Part shown: positions 12,009 through 23,275 of the stretch, one piece after another
Position numbering within the stretch: position 1 is the stretch's first letter
Layout: every line of letters starts with the position of its first letter
Origin: Ophiocordyceps camponoti-saundersi (nom. inval.)
Lineage: Eukaryota; Ascomycota; Sordariomycetes; Hypocreales; Ophiocordycipitaceae
Direction of reading: 5' to 3'
DNA: 64,000 bases
NCBI GenBank assembly: GCA_003339415.1
Contig: PDHQ01000104.1
Location: 49,386-113,385 of the forward strand
Notes under the pieces: generated by a model
What the model saw: the letters and a program-made list of their open reading frames with translations, nothing else
What the model was told of the DNA's origin: nothing
Databases searched by the model: none
Made by a program: the position numbers and the translations under genes

Positions 12009-12454
12009 TGGCATGCAAACGACGTGCTCGGCTTGGCGTTCGGGGAATCACCTGGGCTACATCATGTCAAGCAACGGGGGATTTTTTTTTTTTTTGTTGA
12101 GAGCATCAGCCTTCATGACAGGTCATCTCCATAGGTGGCTTTCTATCTCGTTCACGTTCTGAATTCACACAAGAACCATGTTCGCGAGCCGCTCTGCAAA
12201 ATTTCACAAGCGCCACCAACACGACCATCTTGATGGGTGATAGAAGATGTATAGATGCTTCATTACCCCATCTATGTATCGTTCATGCCCACACCGTAGA
12301 AAACAGCCAGATGAAGGCGGAGCATATTCTGGGGAAAGGCAAGAAGCCCACACGTGTCGCTGCCAGCGCCGATGAATCAATATCCGATAATTTACACGTC
12401 CCCTTTCTCCCCGTTCCCGCTCCACCTCCTAGAATAGGTTGCCAGTTTCACCAA
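12009..12454. other. Convergent 3' region of SmG and VPS3844-like gene
   Basis: About 450 bases holding both 3' UTRs. An A/T run (poly-T at 12084-12096) lies within 90 bases of the SmG stop. No gene seen. Confidence 0.5.
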
Positions 12455-13623
12455 TCATCTTGCCCGAGAGACGCCCGCGCCGATGACGCCTGGAAGCCTC
12501 TCTTGCCCGACACCGAAAAGCATCGAAACGGCCAACCACAGGATGAAGACGAGGGCGATCGTAAAGCCGGCAAAGAGCCAGAACGCAACGCTGACATCTT
12601 GCTTCGCGCACGTCAATCCGGCCCAATGAGTCAAGCTGCCCGAGTCGCTCCTGGTACTAAGGCAGCGACAAGCAAAGCAGTCCTCGTTAGCTCTGACGCC
12701 CTTTGAGTCGGCAAATTTCTTTTCGCAAGCTCCGTGGCCTGAGCAGTTTTTGGTGGCTGAAGAGCACGCTTCGGCCGAGTTAAAGCACGCCGGAATGCGA
12801 GCCGAAGAGGCGTATAGAAAAGCGTTGCCCGACGCCGACTCATCGAGCGAGACCTGCTCAGCCTGACGTCTGCGTAACTCTTGAGGCTGCGCCTGAGAGC
12901 CCGTGGTTCGGGGCAGAACAACAATCGTAGTCTCCAGCTCGCCTATTTTTGCGAGCTTGGAGAGTTGAGTGAGTCTACGGGCGAGGCCGTCGACAAGGTC
13001 CGAGCCCTGAAGCAAGCCGGCGTCAGTCTCAAGCGTCACCAGAATCGGTACATGTCAAGTGCGAACACAATTACCTCGCGGACGTCGAATCTGGCGAACG
13101 CAGACTGCTTCCCGTTCCAGCATTCTTCTGTGAGAGGGTTGGTGATTTGCCGCAGGTCGCAGTGGCTGACGTCCTTGGCTCCCGGTTCCTGAAGACCGCT
13201 TTTGATGATCTTGTCGCTATCACTCGAAGATAGACCATGGGATATTTCGAAAGTAGGCGGGGAGCCGAGCGCATTTACCAAGACATCCAATTCATCCGTC
13301 GAGACTCCCTCCAACATGACGACGAGCTGGCTGGGGTCGCCACCATCTCCGCCCTTGATCAGAGGGGGAGTTTTCTTGCCAAATTTGTTGAGCGCCGACA
13401 CGGCAACCTCAATGTCTGTATTTTCGGTAAGGTCGCGGAAAGCCGGTTCAAGGTTGTTGGCGCCCAGCCGCTGCTGCACCACCAGACGGGCTACGGCGGG
13501 AGGGAGCGAGGTTGCGGTCGGCGGAGAGGCTTCCTGGGCCGATAGTATGTAGACATTTGCAAGCGGCTGAGCGATCGCGAGGAAGCCAGACGAGGCCGCG
13601 AGCAGGCCGGCCTTGAGCTTCAT
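12455..13623 (-). CDS. Vps3844/DUF3844 family membrane protein
   Basis: Predicted type I membrane protein of the fungal DUF3844 (vacuolar sorting Vps3844) family. Exons 13623-13075 and 13006-12455 are joined by an intron with GTAATT donor, CTGAC branch site and TTGCTTCAG acceptor, giving 366 residues. It has an N-terminal signal peptide (MKLKAGLLAASSGFLAIAQP), a luminal domain, then a cysteine cluster with CSGHGAC and DCFACRC, like an EGF fold. A transmembrane helix (VAFWLFAGFTIALVFILWLA) and a short tail, PGVIGAGVSRAR, end it. The tail matches the conserved C-terminus of this family. The biochemical role is not known to me; a trafficking role is implied only by the family name. Confidence 0.8.
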
Positions 13624-14225
13624 GATGGGAGTAGTTATTGACGACGTCTTTACTTGGAGTCGTCACCAGTCGGCCGTGGCTTGGTAGGGGGATGGGCATG
13701 CACGTGTCGGAATCCGGATCAAGGATATTCCGGACCTGCTGTTCCCAGGGCCAGACTCCAGAAGTTAGACGTCTAATGACATAGTACTCTCTAATCAGCA
13801 ACACGCTCACTCTGAGTCACTCCTCACTCTACCAAAGCAATCCTTAATAAACTTGCGACCCTGTTGTATTTATTTATATGGTGTTTCCTCACGACTGATG
13901 AGGGAAAGGTCAATCAGAGTAATGCTCTGAATTAACGGAGAAAGACATATACAGTGACTGCTCGCAGACAGCAGAAGTGGTGCTCGCTGGTCTGCACCAA
14001 TCCGTCACGCTCTTCACATGGGAGTATCCGTACTACCTATGTTCACAAGCCCCTTGCCATATGTTCATCAGCAACCATGCACAGCATGTTCCCCATATTC
14101 CACCGACAGACTCCGATCAAACAAGGCCGGAAGTACCTAGCCACGAGTGAAGGCCGCTTCAGTGGAGCATTTTGTTAGTATGTACAAGAAAGACGACAGC
14201 AATTTTGTCGCGCATCCCTGGGCAT
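13624..14225. other. Intergenic, VPS3844-like promoter
   Basis: About 600 bases between two minus-strand genes. No gene, repeat or strong motif seen. Confidence 0.5.
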
Positions 14226-15176
14226 TCAGACCGGATCTTTTGCCGTTACTTGCCGCTCCAACTCGATATCAATCATCCACGGGGGTTGATTTGGGCCATC
14301 ATCCGCCATGACGGCCGCGTTCACCATCAATGTCCGTTTTTGCTCGGCAAGACCCTCCTCATTGTCGAGAGTATAATGCATAGGACGCCTTTCATGCTCG
14401 TTGGTAGCCAAGATACTCCTAAGGTTAGCAACGAGGTCCGATCGATTGTTGTCGATATCAGCAAAGTGAGATGGCTTGTCCGAAATTTGCGGCCGCCAGG
14501 CCACAAGCTTGGCCCCCCAACCATTGTGAACGTGGCCGAAGCAGTGCATTTTTGGCTGCGACCTGGCAACAGCTGCGAAGAGGTCCGGGCAGCCTATGCG
14601 TTCCTTGTCTGCTGTTATATCCATAATCCCACGAGGCGGGCCGTGTGTCATGACGATATCTGTGCCGGTAGCAACTTCGAAGCGGTGTGAGTTTTGATAT
14701 TGAAATGCCCAGGCTTCATCGCCGCATGTCGTGGCGGAGCAGGGCGTATACGGACTCGCATATACCTTGAGCTGTGCCCCATTGGCAAGGCCGAATGTGT
14801 GGTTGCCCTGTTGCAGAAAAATGATGCCGTCTTTGTCAGCCTGTTGCAGCATTTGAAGAGCCTCGCCCGGGCTGCCGAATTCTCTCTCAACTAGGTCGTT
14901 ATCCATAGCCTCGCGCGTTATGCGTTCTGCCTCGGTGAGCTTGCGTTGGAAGACGGGCGGGTCGAGCGTGAAGTCGTGATTACCGGCGATGACGAGCTTG
15001 AGTGGCGCGTCCAGGCTTTTGAGAAGTTGCAGCGTCGTCTGGAACTCGGTCAGCTTGGAGTGTTGCGTTAAGTCACCGCAGTGGATAGCAACATCGATGC
15101 CATCAAGACATGATGTGTCGATGTCATGGCCGTGCGTATCAGATATTACGAGAAAACGAGTCCTGATGCCTTTCAT
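14226..15176 (-). CDS. Calcineurin-like metallophosphoesterase (MPPED/UPF0046 type)
   Basis: Single-exon gene, 316 residues. The dimetal phosphoesterase motifs are all present in order: SDTHG (residues 12-16), CGDL (about 33-36), GNHD (65-68), MTHGPPRG, and FGHVHNGWG near residue 215. These bind two metal ions and hydrolyse phosphoesters. The short DTHG...GDLT...GNHD spacing resembles MPPED/UPF0046 proteins rather than protein phosphatases such as PP2A. No signal peptide or transmembrane helix is visible, so it is probably cytosolic. Substrate unknown. The C-terminal 60 residues after the last motif are unlike the core and may be lineage-specific. Confidence 0.88.
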   Translation of the reverse strand: MKGIRTRFLVISDTHGHDIDTSCLDGIDVAIHCGDLTQHSKLTEFQTTLQLLKSLDAPLKLVIAGNHDFTLDPPVFQRKLTEAERITREAMDNDLVEREFGSPGEALQMLQQADKDGIIFLQQGNHTFGLANGAQLKVYASPYTPCSATTCGDEAWAFQYQNSHRFEVATGTDIVMTHGPPRGIMDITADKERIGCPDLFAAVARSQPKMHCFGHVHNGWGAKLVAWRPQISDKPSHFADIDNNRSDLVANLRSILATNEHERRPMHYTLDNEEGLAEQKRTLMVNAAVMADDGPNQPPWMIDIELERQVTAKDPV

Positions 15177-16439
15177 GATGACGACTCTTGATGCTTGATG
15201 CGCACTTTGTTCTCTTTACAGGCCAGAACACGGTCGCGTAAATATTGTGCTCGCAGTGAGATGAGATAGCTTGGGGAAGAAATTAGATGAGTCTTGTTCA
15301 AGAGCAGGCAGAGAAGTGAAATCAGGTTGTCTCCCAAGTTCATGTGCTTGCTTACTCGTATGTGAGTTGAGGGGTGCAGGGAAATTTACTCCTAAGAGGG
15401 TTTCGACGAGAAAGCTTTCTATGAGTCACCGGAGAGCAGAACGATGCCCACTAGGTGCCTACGTCTAGAGTGCCAGTAAAGCCAAATCATGAACAAGATT
15501 CAGCCGACATCTCGCTGTATCTTCAGCTTTGTTTTAATCGCCGGGCGGCTGCTTCCTCGGAGAGCCTTTGCCGGTACTATGGTATGCAGTGTTCGATACC
15601 GTATTTTGTAAGGAACGTTTCTCAAGTGCCCTTGCAACTCCTATTGAGTTGCCTTCTCGATATCTATGTAAGCTCGCGGTATAAGATGCAATAGATTGAT
15701 TCAATGCATTGGGGGATTTTGTCTTTAATCATATGTACGTCTTGAATATCTTTAGTCTTCCATGGTGAGGTAGAGATTTCGTAGAGATTTAGTGATTATG
15801 GCGTTAATGCGATAGTTGCCTATTCATAGTACATATGTATGCGCAGGATCTTTAGCGAACATAAGCCTTTCATGGTACATTTTTACAGCTCTCCTTGTAT
15901 TTTGCGGCGAATGCTGTCGAGTTCAGTTGTCGGAAGGCAGCGTCAGTCGGCAGCAAGTAGGTGAGGGAGGGAGGATGTTTGAAGGCGTAAAGAGGACCAC
16001 GACAATGACAATGAAGACAAGATCCATTCAACGACCAACGATACTGCGATACTGAGCTATACTACGAAAGAGTCCATCATTATTCCACGCATATCAAACT
16101 CATCTTATCAGTAGTCCTCAAAGCTGTTTTGATCTTATAGCTGTCAAGCGCGGGACAGGGAGTTGGGTTGCCATCAGGGTTGGAAGCATGCGCCACATTT
16201 CCGCCACAGCGACAATGTGTGTTAGAAAAAGTATAAAGCTGCTGCCTGCAGACGCTTACGTAATCAAATCCTTGAAGCAAAGCCACAGCCTGATGCCAAA
16301 AGCTATTCCTCACCGAAAGCTTTCAGCCTCATCGCCAACCTCTTGAGTGTTTCGCCGAGGTAAAGACATCGTCATCTCTTGCCATCTCAACTCGAACCGT
16401 CGACGCTGCGAGTCGATAAAGAACCGAATATCAGGCGAC
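15177..16439. other. Divergent intergenic region
   Basis: About 1.26 kb upstream of both the phosphoesterase (minus) and the mitochondrial membrane protein (plus). More A/T-rich than the flanking genes. No gene seen; only short frames without family features. Confidence 0.5.
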
Positions 16440-17909
16440 ATGTTGCGCCGTGTGTCGCTTGCCTCACGGCGAGCGACAGCAACGCAAATGTCTCTCCATC
16501 TGCCACTAAGAGAACGACGGGTCATGATCCAATCTGCAAGGCACCTCTCATTCCTGCCTTGGAAGCGAAAAAGGCCTCCTACTGCAAATCTTCCCGTTTA
16601 CTTCCCGCGAAAGGGCTGGACCTCTCGTTGGCGCCGCTGGAGGACTGCAGTCGGGTAGGTTGTCTGGACGGGAAACCAGCTGTCTAGGTGGGCGCTGACG
16701 GACGGCTCCAGGTGGCTGGCTTTTTCAGCCTTCATGTACTTCCTTTGCTTCAATGTCTTTCTGAACACCGTCTTTCAGACCGTTGTCGAATGGTCGGATG
16801 AGGAATGGGACGCTCTCTCCGAGGCGGAAAAGAGGGAGATCGAAAAGGCAGAAAGCGAAGGCATCGTCTTTCTATTTCTTCCAATGCCCTTGTCCACCAT
16901 CAAAGTCCAGCAACCACCTTACCGAGGTTCCGATCCTGAATGGAAAACTTTTGTACAGATATCCAAGAGCAGAGAACTTCAAAATGATATCAAAGGTACG
17001 TCTTCTGCCTCAATTTAGGTCGGGTAGAGGGGAAAGGAGGGCGCTGACCTTTTCCGCCAGCCGAACTGGTCGGCATTTTGCACAAGGTGATCTCCGGGAG
17101 CAAAGAGCATGCCATATTTCTCGGCGGGAATAAGATTCAAGTCGGGAGACTATGGCTCGACATAACGTTTCCTAGTCGTCCTCCTCCGAAGCATTATATC
17201 CAAGGGTGAGCATTCCGCATTGACCTTGTTTGTACCGACTAGAAAGCTCATGGCCTACATACGCAGACTCGCCTTTTGCAACGACGGCATCTATTGGACG
17301 CGAACGCCCATCGAGGCCTCGTTAGCTCGCAGCCTGGACGAGATCATATATCCCAAAGCCATAGCCTTGACCTTTTGGACCTTTTGGACTTCTCTGGTGA
17401 AGCAAAATGCTCAATTCATCTACAACTCTTTCGCACCAAACGAGCCTTCAACTTCACAGCCCATAACCTCGGCCCCGATCAGCAATGCCGGTAACAAGCC
17501 AAACGCCCCCAACCAACCGACGTCTTTCTCCCCTCCTTTACCTTCATCCCTCTCTTCTTCTCCTTCGTCTCCGGCTCTGCCTCCTTCCGCTTCTTCCAAC
17601 CTGGAGCCGTCGCAAATCAAGCGCGTCCTCACGACGAACCCGTTGGAGATCAACGAGTCCGTCATCGACGCAGAGGTCCAAGTCGCCCTCGAGGATGCCC
17701 TCAAGACTTTCAGCAGCAAATGGCGGCCGGCGGGCAAACCGCCCAATCCGGGCTGCTTCTTCGTCGACGGCGTCGTCGAGTTTTACGGCTCTCGTGCCGC
17801 TGTCGGTCTCTACGTCTGGGCGTGGTATGATCCCAAACTAAAGGGCTGGACTTCCATCACTCTGGGTCTGAAGCATTGGAAACCCCATGTGCAGAACCCT
17901 GCTAATTGA
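16440..17909 (+). CDS. Fungal mitochondrial membrane protein of unknown function
   Basis: Exons 16440-16654, 16712-16995, 17061-17205 and 17267-17909 join in frame to give 428 residues. The first 70 residues are Arg-rich and free of acids (MLRRVSLASRRATATQ, then RHLSFLPWKRKRPP), a clear mitochondrial presequence. One hydrophobic helix follows (WLAFSAFMYFLCFNVFLN), then a soluble domain containing WSDEEWDALSEAEKREIEKA, YRGSDPEWKTFVQISK, LDITFPSRPPPKHYIQG and NDGIYWTRTP. A Ser/Pro-rich linker precedes a conserved-looking end (FYGSRAAVGLYVWAWYDPK). Introns have GTAGGT, GTACGT and GTGAGC donors. I believe related proteins exist in other Sordariomycetes but I cannot name a function. Confidence 0.75.
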
Positions 17910-18621
17910 AGATGGGAATTTCCTTTGCCTGTTTTTACTTTGCGTCGTCTCGTTTGTTGCGGTTGGCCACGTCTGCACTTTCTATCGTCATGCCTGATGC
18001 CTTTTTTTTTCTTGTATCCCCTTTTCCCTCCTCAGCCCCCTTGACGCAGTTCAGAAGCATGGGCCATTTCGAGCACACTACAGCTTAGCCTTCTCATCAT
18101 GTAAATCGTGCCCGACCCCGAGATACCCCCCTTCATCCCTGAAGTAGACGACAACAGGCCAAGAAAAAACACATGTCGTCTTCTCTCTTCCCTTCTCAAA
18201 TCACCATCACAGGATTTACCTTCATGCAAGTCTCTTACAGATTACGTCGAGTATAGCAAGCGTGATAGCTGCATACTAATAGAAAAGTTTACATGCCATT
18301 GCGGCGCGGGATATCATACGTGACCGCTCGCCGGAAATCAACCCAGCCCCTGTCATGTTCTTCTCCTCCCCCCCCCCCACCCCTTTCCCACCATTGAGGC
18401 TCCCCCATGACAGTCGCCCCTGCGTAGCCGTAGAACCCGGAGAGCGACTGCGGCGAAAACACGAAAAAAAAAAGAAAAGAATACAAGACACGGTAAAAAG
18501 GGGTGAAAAAAGTGGAAAGAGGATCAGACGGGACAGAGGGATTTTACAAGCAAAGAAATGGGGAGGCGTGAAAACGAATCGGGGAAAAGGGAAAGAAAGA
18601 AAGAACCAGAGCGACTAACAG
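17910..18621. other. Convergent 3' region
   Basis: About 710 bases between the mitochondrial membrane protein and RSC4-like gene, both ending here. Contains C and A homopolymers (18368-18380, 18463-18474). No gene seen. Confidence 0.5.
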
Positions 18622-21461
18622 TCAAGGCCTCAGCAGGTTGACATAGGCAGTGAAGATCTCAAGCTCAACATCCGGCTCGCCAGGTCTCCGCTCGCTGCGC
18701 GGCAAGGCGGCGATGAGGTGAGTCTCGATGACGTTCATGCCGGGACGCAGGAAAGCCTCGAAGGCGCGCTCGAGCGGAAGCTGGTTGGGGAGCGGGTGGA
18801 GGCAGGGCTTGAGGCACTGCTTGTCGATGAGGACCCAGACGCTGTACTGGCGGTGGTACAGGTGCTCCGGGATCTTGAGCACAATGAAGACGCGGTTGTG
18901 ATGGGGCGAGAGGGTGACGGCTGTGGATCGGAGGAGGTCGGTTGGGTGGGGCATTATTGTGAGGATGTTTGGGTTGCCGTTGGGGTTGCCTTCGGCTTGC
19001 ATGATGTTAGGATGGAGCTGGATGCGCATTCGGGCGATGAGGGCGTCGTTGATGCCTGTGGAAATATACATGGTCAGCAAAGAGAGCGTGGCATTGGCAT
19101 TGCCCGTCAAATCATCAATCATACCTTTAGCGGCCCTGCGGAATCGCCTCGGCTCCACGTGGCCATTAGCCAGCATCGCTCTACTATCAGCCGGCGGTTG
19201 TTGTGACGGCGGCGGCGGCGGCGGAGGCGGCGGGTGAGGCAGGAGCATCGGGCCCGTGGCACGCGAGGATCCCGGGGTAGCGGCAGGAAAAGGCACAGGG
19301 ACCGTCGTAGCCATGCGGGCAACGTTTTCCGCCTGACGTGTCGGTTGCTGGGGCGGCGTGGACGAAAGAGAGACGCCCCGTGCCGCCTCGAGACGGACCG
19401 AGGACCGCGTCGCAGACGATCCGTTGAGTGCCGGAGGTGCCGTCGACTGCGGCGCGTGAGGAGTAGGCGAGTCGGTCGAACCGCCGCGGCCGCCGACGTG
19501 GATCGTGATCTTCTTTGACGGAGCCGGGGCCTCCTGAGCCTGGCCTACCTTGAGCTTGATCTTGGGCTGCGACGGCTCCGGCACAAAGGTCTGAGCCTTC
19601 TTGAGCTGGCCGTAAAAGGCTTCCTGGCCAAATGTCAGCTGGCGGTGCATGAGATGATTCAACAGGACGCCGACTTACCTCCAGCTCCTGGGCCAATTCG
19701 AAGATTTCGCTGCCTTCTTCGTTGTAGAAGTACGCGTTGTTCCACAGCAGCTTGCACTTCTCTTCAAATGCAGCCCAGCTCTTGAATTCGCTTACACCGG
19801 CCGTGTCGTGGCGACTGTGGGTGCCGCGGACCATCCTCTGGATCTTCTTCAGGGATGCGGGGGCCGTAACAACCCTGTAATAGTCCTTCAACGAGCGCGG
19901 CGGCAGGTAAAAAAAGGGCTCAAAATAGGCGTCGTACCTGGAAAGCTGTCAGGAACACGAGGGGAGGTGGCTGAGAGGAGACGGCGGGGCTTACTCTGGT
20001 TCGTTGTACCTAATGAGCTCCTCCACGAGCTTCTCCTGAGCCTGTTGGAAGCTCAAGCCTCGGTAGGCGACACCTTTGTACTGGTGATCGGGCCGGCTCG
20101 GCGTCGCGGACTGGCGCGGACCGGCCTGAGCTTGAGTGGTCGAGTTCTTCGATAGACGGCCGGATTCCCTCCGCTTCAGTACGATAGATCTTCTCGAGCT
20201 GCGACTCGCGCCTTTCTCCTCGCGCCCTTTGGTCAGTCTCTTGGGTACGGTCTGATGGTCCTCGTCCCCTTCTTCCACTCCGTCGCCGCCTTCATCTTCT
20301 TCTGCTGCTGCCTGCTTCTCTTCCTCTTCCCCTTCTTTCTCTTCGTCTTTTTCCTCTTCCTCTATTCCCCCTTTCTCTTTTTCCTCTTCTTCTTCATTCT
20401 CTTCCTCTTCTTTCTCTTCCTCTTCTTGCTCTTCCTCTTCTTGCTCTTCCTCTTCTTGCTCTTCCTCTTTGTCCTCTTCCTCTTTGTCCTCTTCCTCTTC
20501 TTCTGCTGCTTCTTCTACTTCTTCTTCGGCTTCCTCTTCGACTTCTTCTTCGACTTCTTCTTCACCTTTGTCTGCTGCGCCTTCTGCGCCATCTGCTTCT
20601 GCGTCTTCTACTCCTGCGTCTTCTGCTTCTGCGTCTTCTTTCTCCTCTGCGTCTTCTGCCTCTGCATCTCCTGCATCTCCTGCTTCTTCTTTTTCCTCTT
20701 TTTCTTCTTTCTCTGCTTCTTCCTCTTTGTCGTCTTTCTTATCCTCGTCCTCTTCGTCCTTCATCTCCTCATCCGCTTGGTCTGCCACCTGTTCGCCGTT
20801 GTCGTCCGCTTCCCCTGCCTCTTCGTCCGCCTCCTCCTTTTGTTGGTCTTCGGGAGGCAAGGGGGTCGGATGGGCCTGGTAGCGGCGCGTCGAGTACGCC
20901 GGATTCCTCTTCGTCATGTAATTGCTCAGTGCTTTGCGCACACGTTCGGCATCGTCGTAGATGGTGGAGGATCGTGGATAGAACTCTTTGGCATTAGATA
21001 TCATCCTCTTGAAATAACTCTCCAGCTCGGCCAGAGTCTCAAATTCGCCGTTGTTGAGCTTTTCTTCGATCGTCTCTAGAGAGATGGGCATTCGCGTTTG
21101 CTTGTAATAGTCGACATTCTCCCTTCGTGGTAGTAGCTTTTCGAAGTATGTGGCGACCGGTCGTCCGCTGCAAAAGAAATTGTGGCGGTTAGTAGGCCGC
21201 TTGCTCGTGAGCTAGAGCTTTGAACATACCTCTTGTCGGCGGTGCGACGGATCTGGTCGAGGAAATTCAGGCCGTAAGCGGTGGTGGACTCGCGCGACTC
21301 GCCCTTGGAGAGATCGAAATCCTGCAGCCGTTAGCGGGGACCCGGAGCCCCGGGTCGTCGGGCCAAGATCGGAGGAGGCATACCGTAAGCTTGCGTCGCT
21401 TCGAGGACCGATCGTCCGACTCGGCGGGTTCGGCGCCGTTAGCCTTACGTTTAGAGTCCAT
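18622..21461 (-). CDS. RSC4: RSC4-like double-bromodomain chromatin remodeller subunit
   Basis: Subunit of the RSC (SWI/SNF-type) remodeller that binds acetylated histone tails. Six exons: 21461-21384, 21321-21230, 21167-19995, 19937-19679, 19623-19125, 19055-18622; 844 residues. One intron has a perfect CTACTAAC branch site. Bromodomain 1 lies at about residues 58-150 (NVDYYKQTRMPISLETIEEKL, then FYPRSSTIYDDAERVRKAL). A very acidic low-complexity stretch runs from about 156 to 361. Bromodomain 2 covers about 414-534 (YFEPFFYLPPRSLKDYYRVV, then LLWNNAYFYNEEGSEIFELA). A Pro/Ser linker (poly-Pro) and a conserved C-terminal domain follow (NANAT-free after splicing, HHNRVFIVLKIPEHLYHRQY, ETHLIAALPR). 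Two bromodomains plus this C-terminus point to Rsc4 rather than Rsc1/2, which carry BAH domains. Confidence 0.85.
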
Positions 21462-21595
21462 GATGATGAAGCTGTAAGCTATGATTGCGCACAGCGGCGC
21501 ATCCCATGCTATAGTGCCTTGAGTGGCGCGACAGCTGGGATGAAGCGCAATGCCTCCTCAAAAGCTAACGTTCTTCGACGCGTGGGATGGGGGAT

Positions 21596-21675
<80 letters not shown>

Positions 21676-21689
21676 GGGGGGGGGGGGGG

Positions 21690-21740
<51 letters not shown>

Positions 21741-22369
21741 CGTGGATGGTGAGGAATCGGTCGCGTCTGTGCTGGCAAGGGAGGGGGGGGCGTCCCTCTG
21801 TGAGGCGGCGTGTTTCCCAGGCGGCGAGTGCTAAAGGTTGTGGCGCAGCTCCAAGGAAAACATGTGGACAGCAGGGGAAACGACGAGTTGCGCGAGCAGG
21901 GAGGGCGGCCCCTTTGGCAGAGGAGGTCTTTTGAGAGAGAGAGAGAGGCTGTTGCATTTTCCAGCAGCGAAGAGCGAAAAGGAACGTACCACACTAGTAG
22001 GTAGGTACTTTACAGCCCGCATTAAGGCACCAAGGCAGAGCTTTCCCCACCGTGCCAAGCTTACTTTACTCACTGTGCACGGTAACTCTGCATTGCCCTG
22101 TGGAGAGTCGAGTTTCTTCGGAGCCTTCACAAGACACAAGAGCTATTGATCCAAGTCTGACGCAGCTTTCGCCTCAGATGCACCCGAACAAGGTCTTGCG
22201 CAGCATGGCAAAATCTCTGGACGGCAGTCGGCTAGGTACTTGTCTACCGTGCGTGCTACCGTGCAGAGTATCGCAGCGCCTCACCCCGCCAACGCCTCGA
22301 GTATCGGTCTCTACCTCTCTCCATCTCTATCTCTGCGCGCTTCCTCGGCTCAAAATATAAACATTCGCC
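21462..22369. promoter_or_regulatory. Divergent RSC4/MAF promoter with long G tract
   Basis: 908 bp between the RSC4-like and Maf starts. It holds an interrupted G homopolymer at about 21600-21740 and a GA repeat at 21933-21948. A TATAAA at 22356-22361 is only 8 bases before the Maf ATG and so is not a functional TATA box. Confidence 0.5.
21600..21740. repeat. Interrupted poly-G tract
   Basis: About 140 bases of almost pure G on the plus strand, broken only by a few C and T bases near 21670-21692. It reads as poly-C on the strand that codes for the RSC4-like gene, ending about 140 bases upstream of its ATG. Length is probably unreliable in the assembly. Confidence 0.9.
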
Positions 22370-23275
22370 ATGGCAGAATCACGCGCTCGCAGCGGCTCTG
22401 CCCCGGAATATACCGATGCCGTCGTCGAGCACGGGGGCGGCACACGAACGACCGGCCCCCCCATCCGCCGTCCTCTCCAACCCCTCGATATCCCCATCCT
22501 CAAACACCTCAATTCAAAGCGCGTGGTACTAGCATCTTCGTCGCCTCGGCGCAAGGCCTTGCTGCAACAGGTAACAAATCAGAAAACAAATCTCAATCAG
22601 ATACGGACAGCGAGTTCAGTGACGAGCCCTGACCGCGTCCGGTAGATGGGTCTCACCCATATCGAAGTTACCCCGTCCAACAAACCTGAAGACCTCGACA
22701 AATCGGCATACGGTCCATGGGAGTACGTAGCCGAGACAGCTCGCCGCAAATGTCTCGACGTGTACACTACGTGCTTAGAGACGCACCTGGCGTCGATACC
22801 CGACCCCGACCTGGTCATCGCTGCCGATACAGTCATCGTCACCCGCGACGGGCGCATTCTCGAAAAGCCGCGGAGCGAGGCCGACCACGTCAGGATGCTG
22901 AAGCACCTGCGAGACACGGAGATGCACCGAGTGCTGACAGCTGTATCCGTGCTCGCACCTCGTGAAGATGCACGTCACCCGGGCTACTGCATCGCCAGCC
23001 ACACAGAGGAGACCAAAGTTTACTTTTGGAACGAGGGCGATGGGCTACCGGATGATGTCATCGAGGCCTACGTCAAGACGCGCGAGGGCGTCGACAAGGC
23101 TGGCGGCTACGCCGTGCAGGGTATTGGCGGCATGCTGCTGGTGCGTCGAGTCGAGGGCAGCGTGGACAACGTCGTCGGCCTGCCGGTGAAGCAGTGCTTG
23201 TCCCTGGCCGAGAAAGTGATATCGCGGCAGGACGACGACGAATTCTGCGACGCGCCGTCTGACGAAGAGGATTAG
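22370..23275 (+). CDS. Maf family nucleotide pyrophosphatase (septum formation protein Maf)
   Basis: Cytosolic house-cleaning NTP pyrophosphatase; Maf proteins hydrolyse dTTP, UTP or CTP and modified nucleotides. Exons 22370-22570 and 22646-23275 give 276 residues. Motifs: KRVVLASSSPRRKALLQQ (substrate-binding SSSPRR), the conserved Glu-containing NKPEDL segment, IAADTVIVTRDGRILEKP (catalytic Asp of AADT), and GVDKAGGYAVQGIGG with DNVVGLPV at the end. The first 45 residues are extra and unlike the core. The second exon begins with an in-frame ATG right after the acceptor, but the SSSPRR motif in exon 1 is essential, so the spliced start is correct. No ASMT fusion is present. Confidence 0.93.

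Noticed and set aside
20255..21079. 274-codon Phe/Leu-rich open frame opposite the RSC4 acidic region
   Set aside because: It is the complement of Glu-rich coding repeats; hydrophobicity comes from TTC/CTT complements of GAA/AAG, and no start context or family match is seen.
22356..22361. TATAAA before the Maf gene as a TATA box
   Set aside because: It lies only 8 bases before the start codon, too close to position transcription of that ATG.
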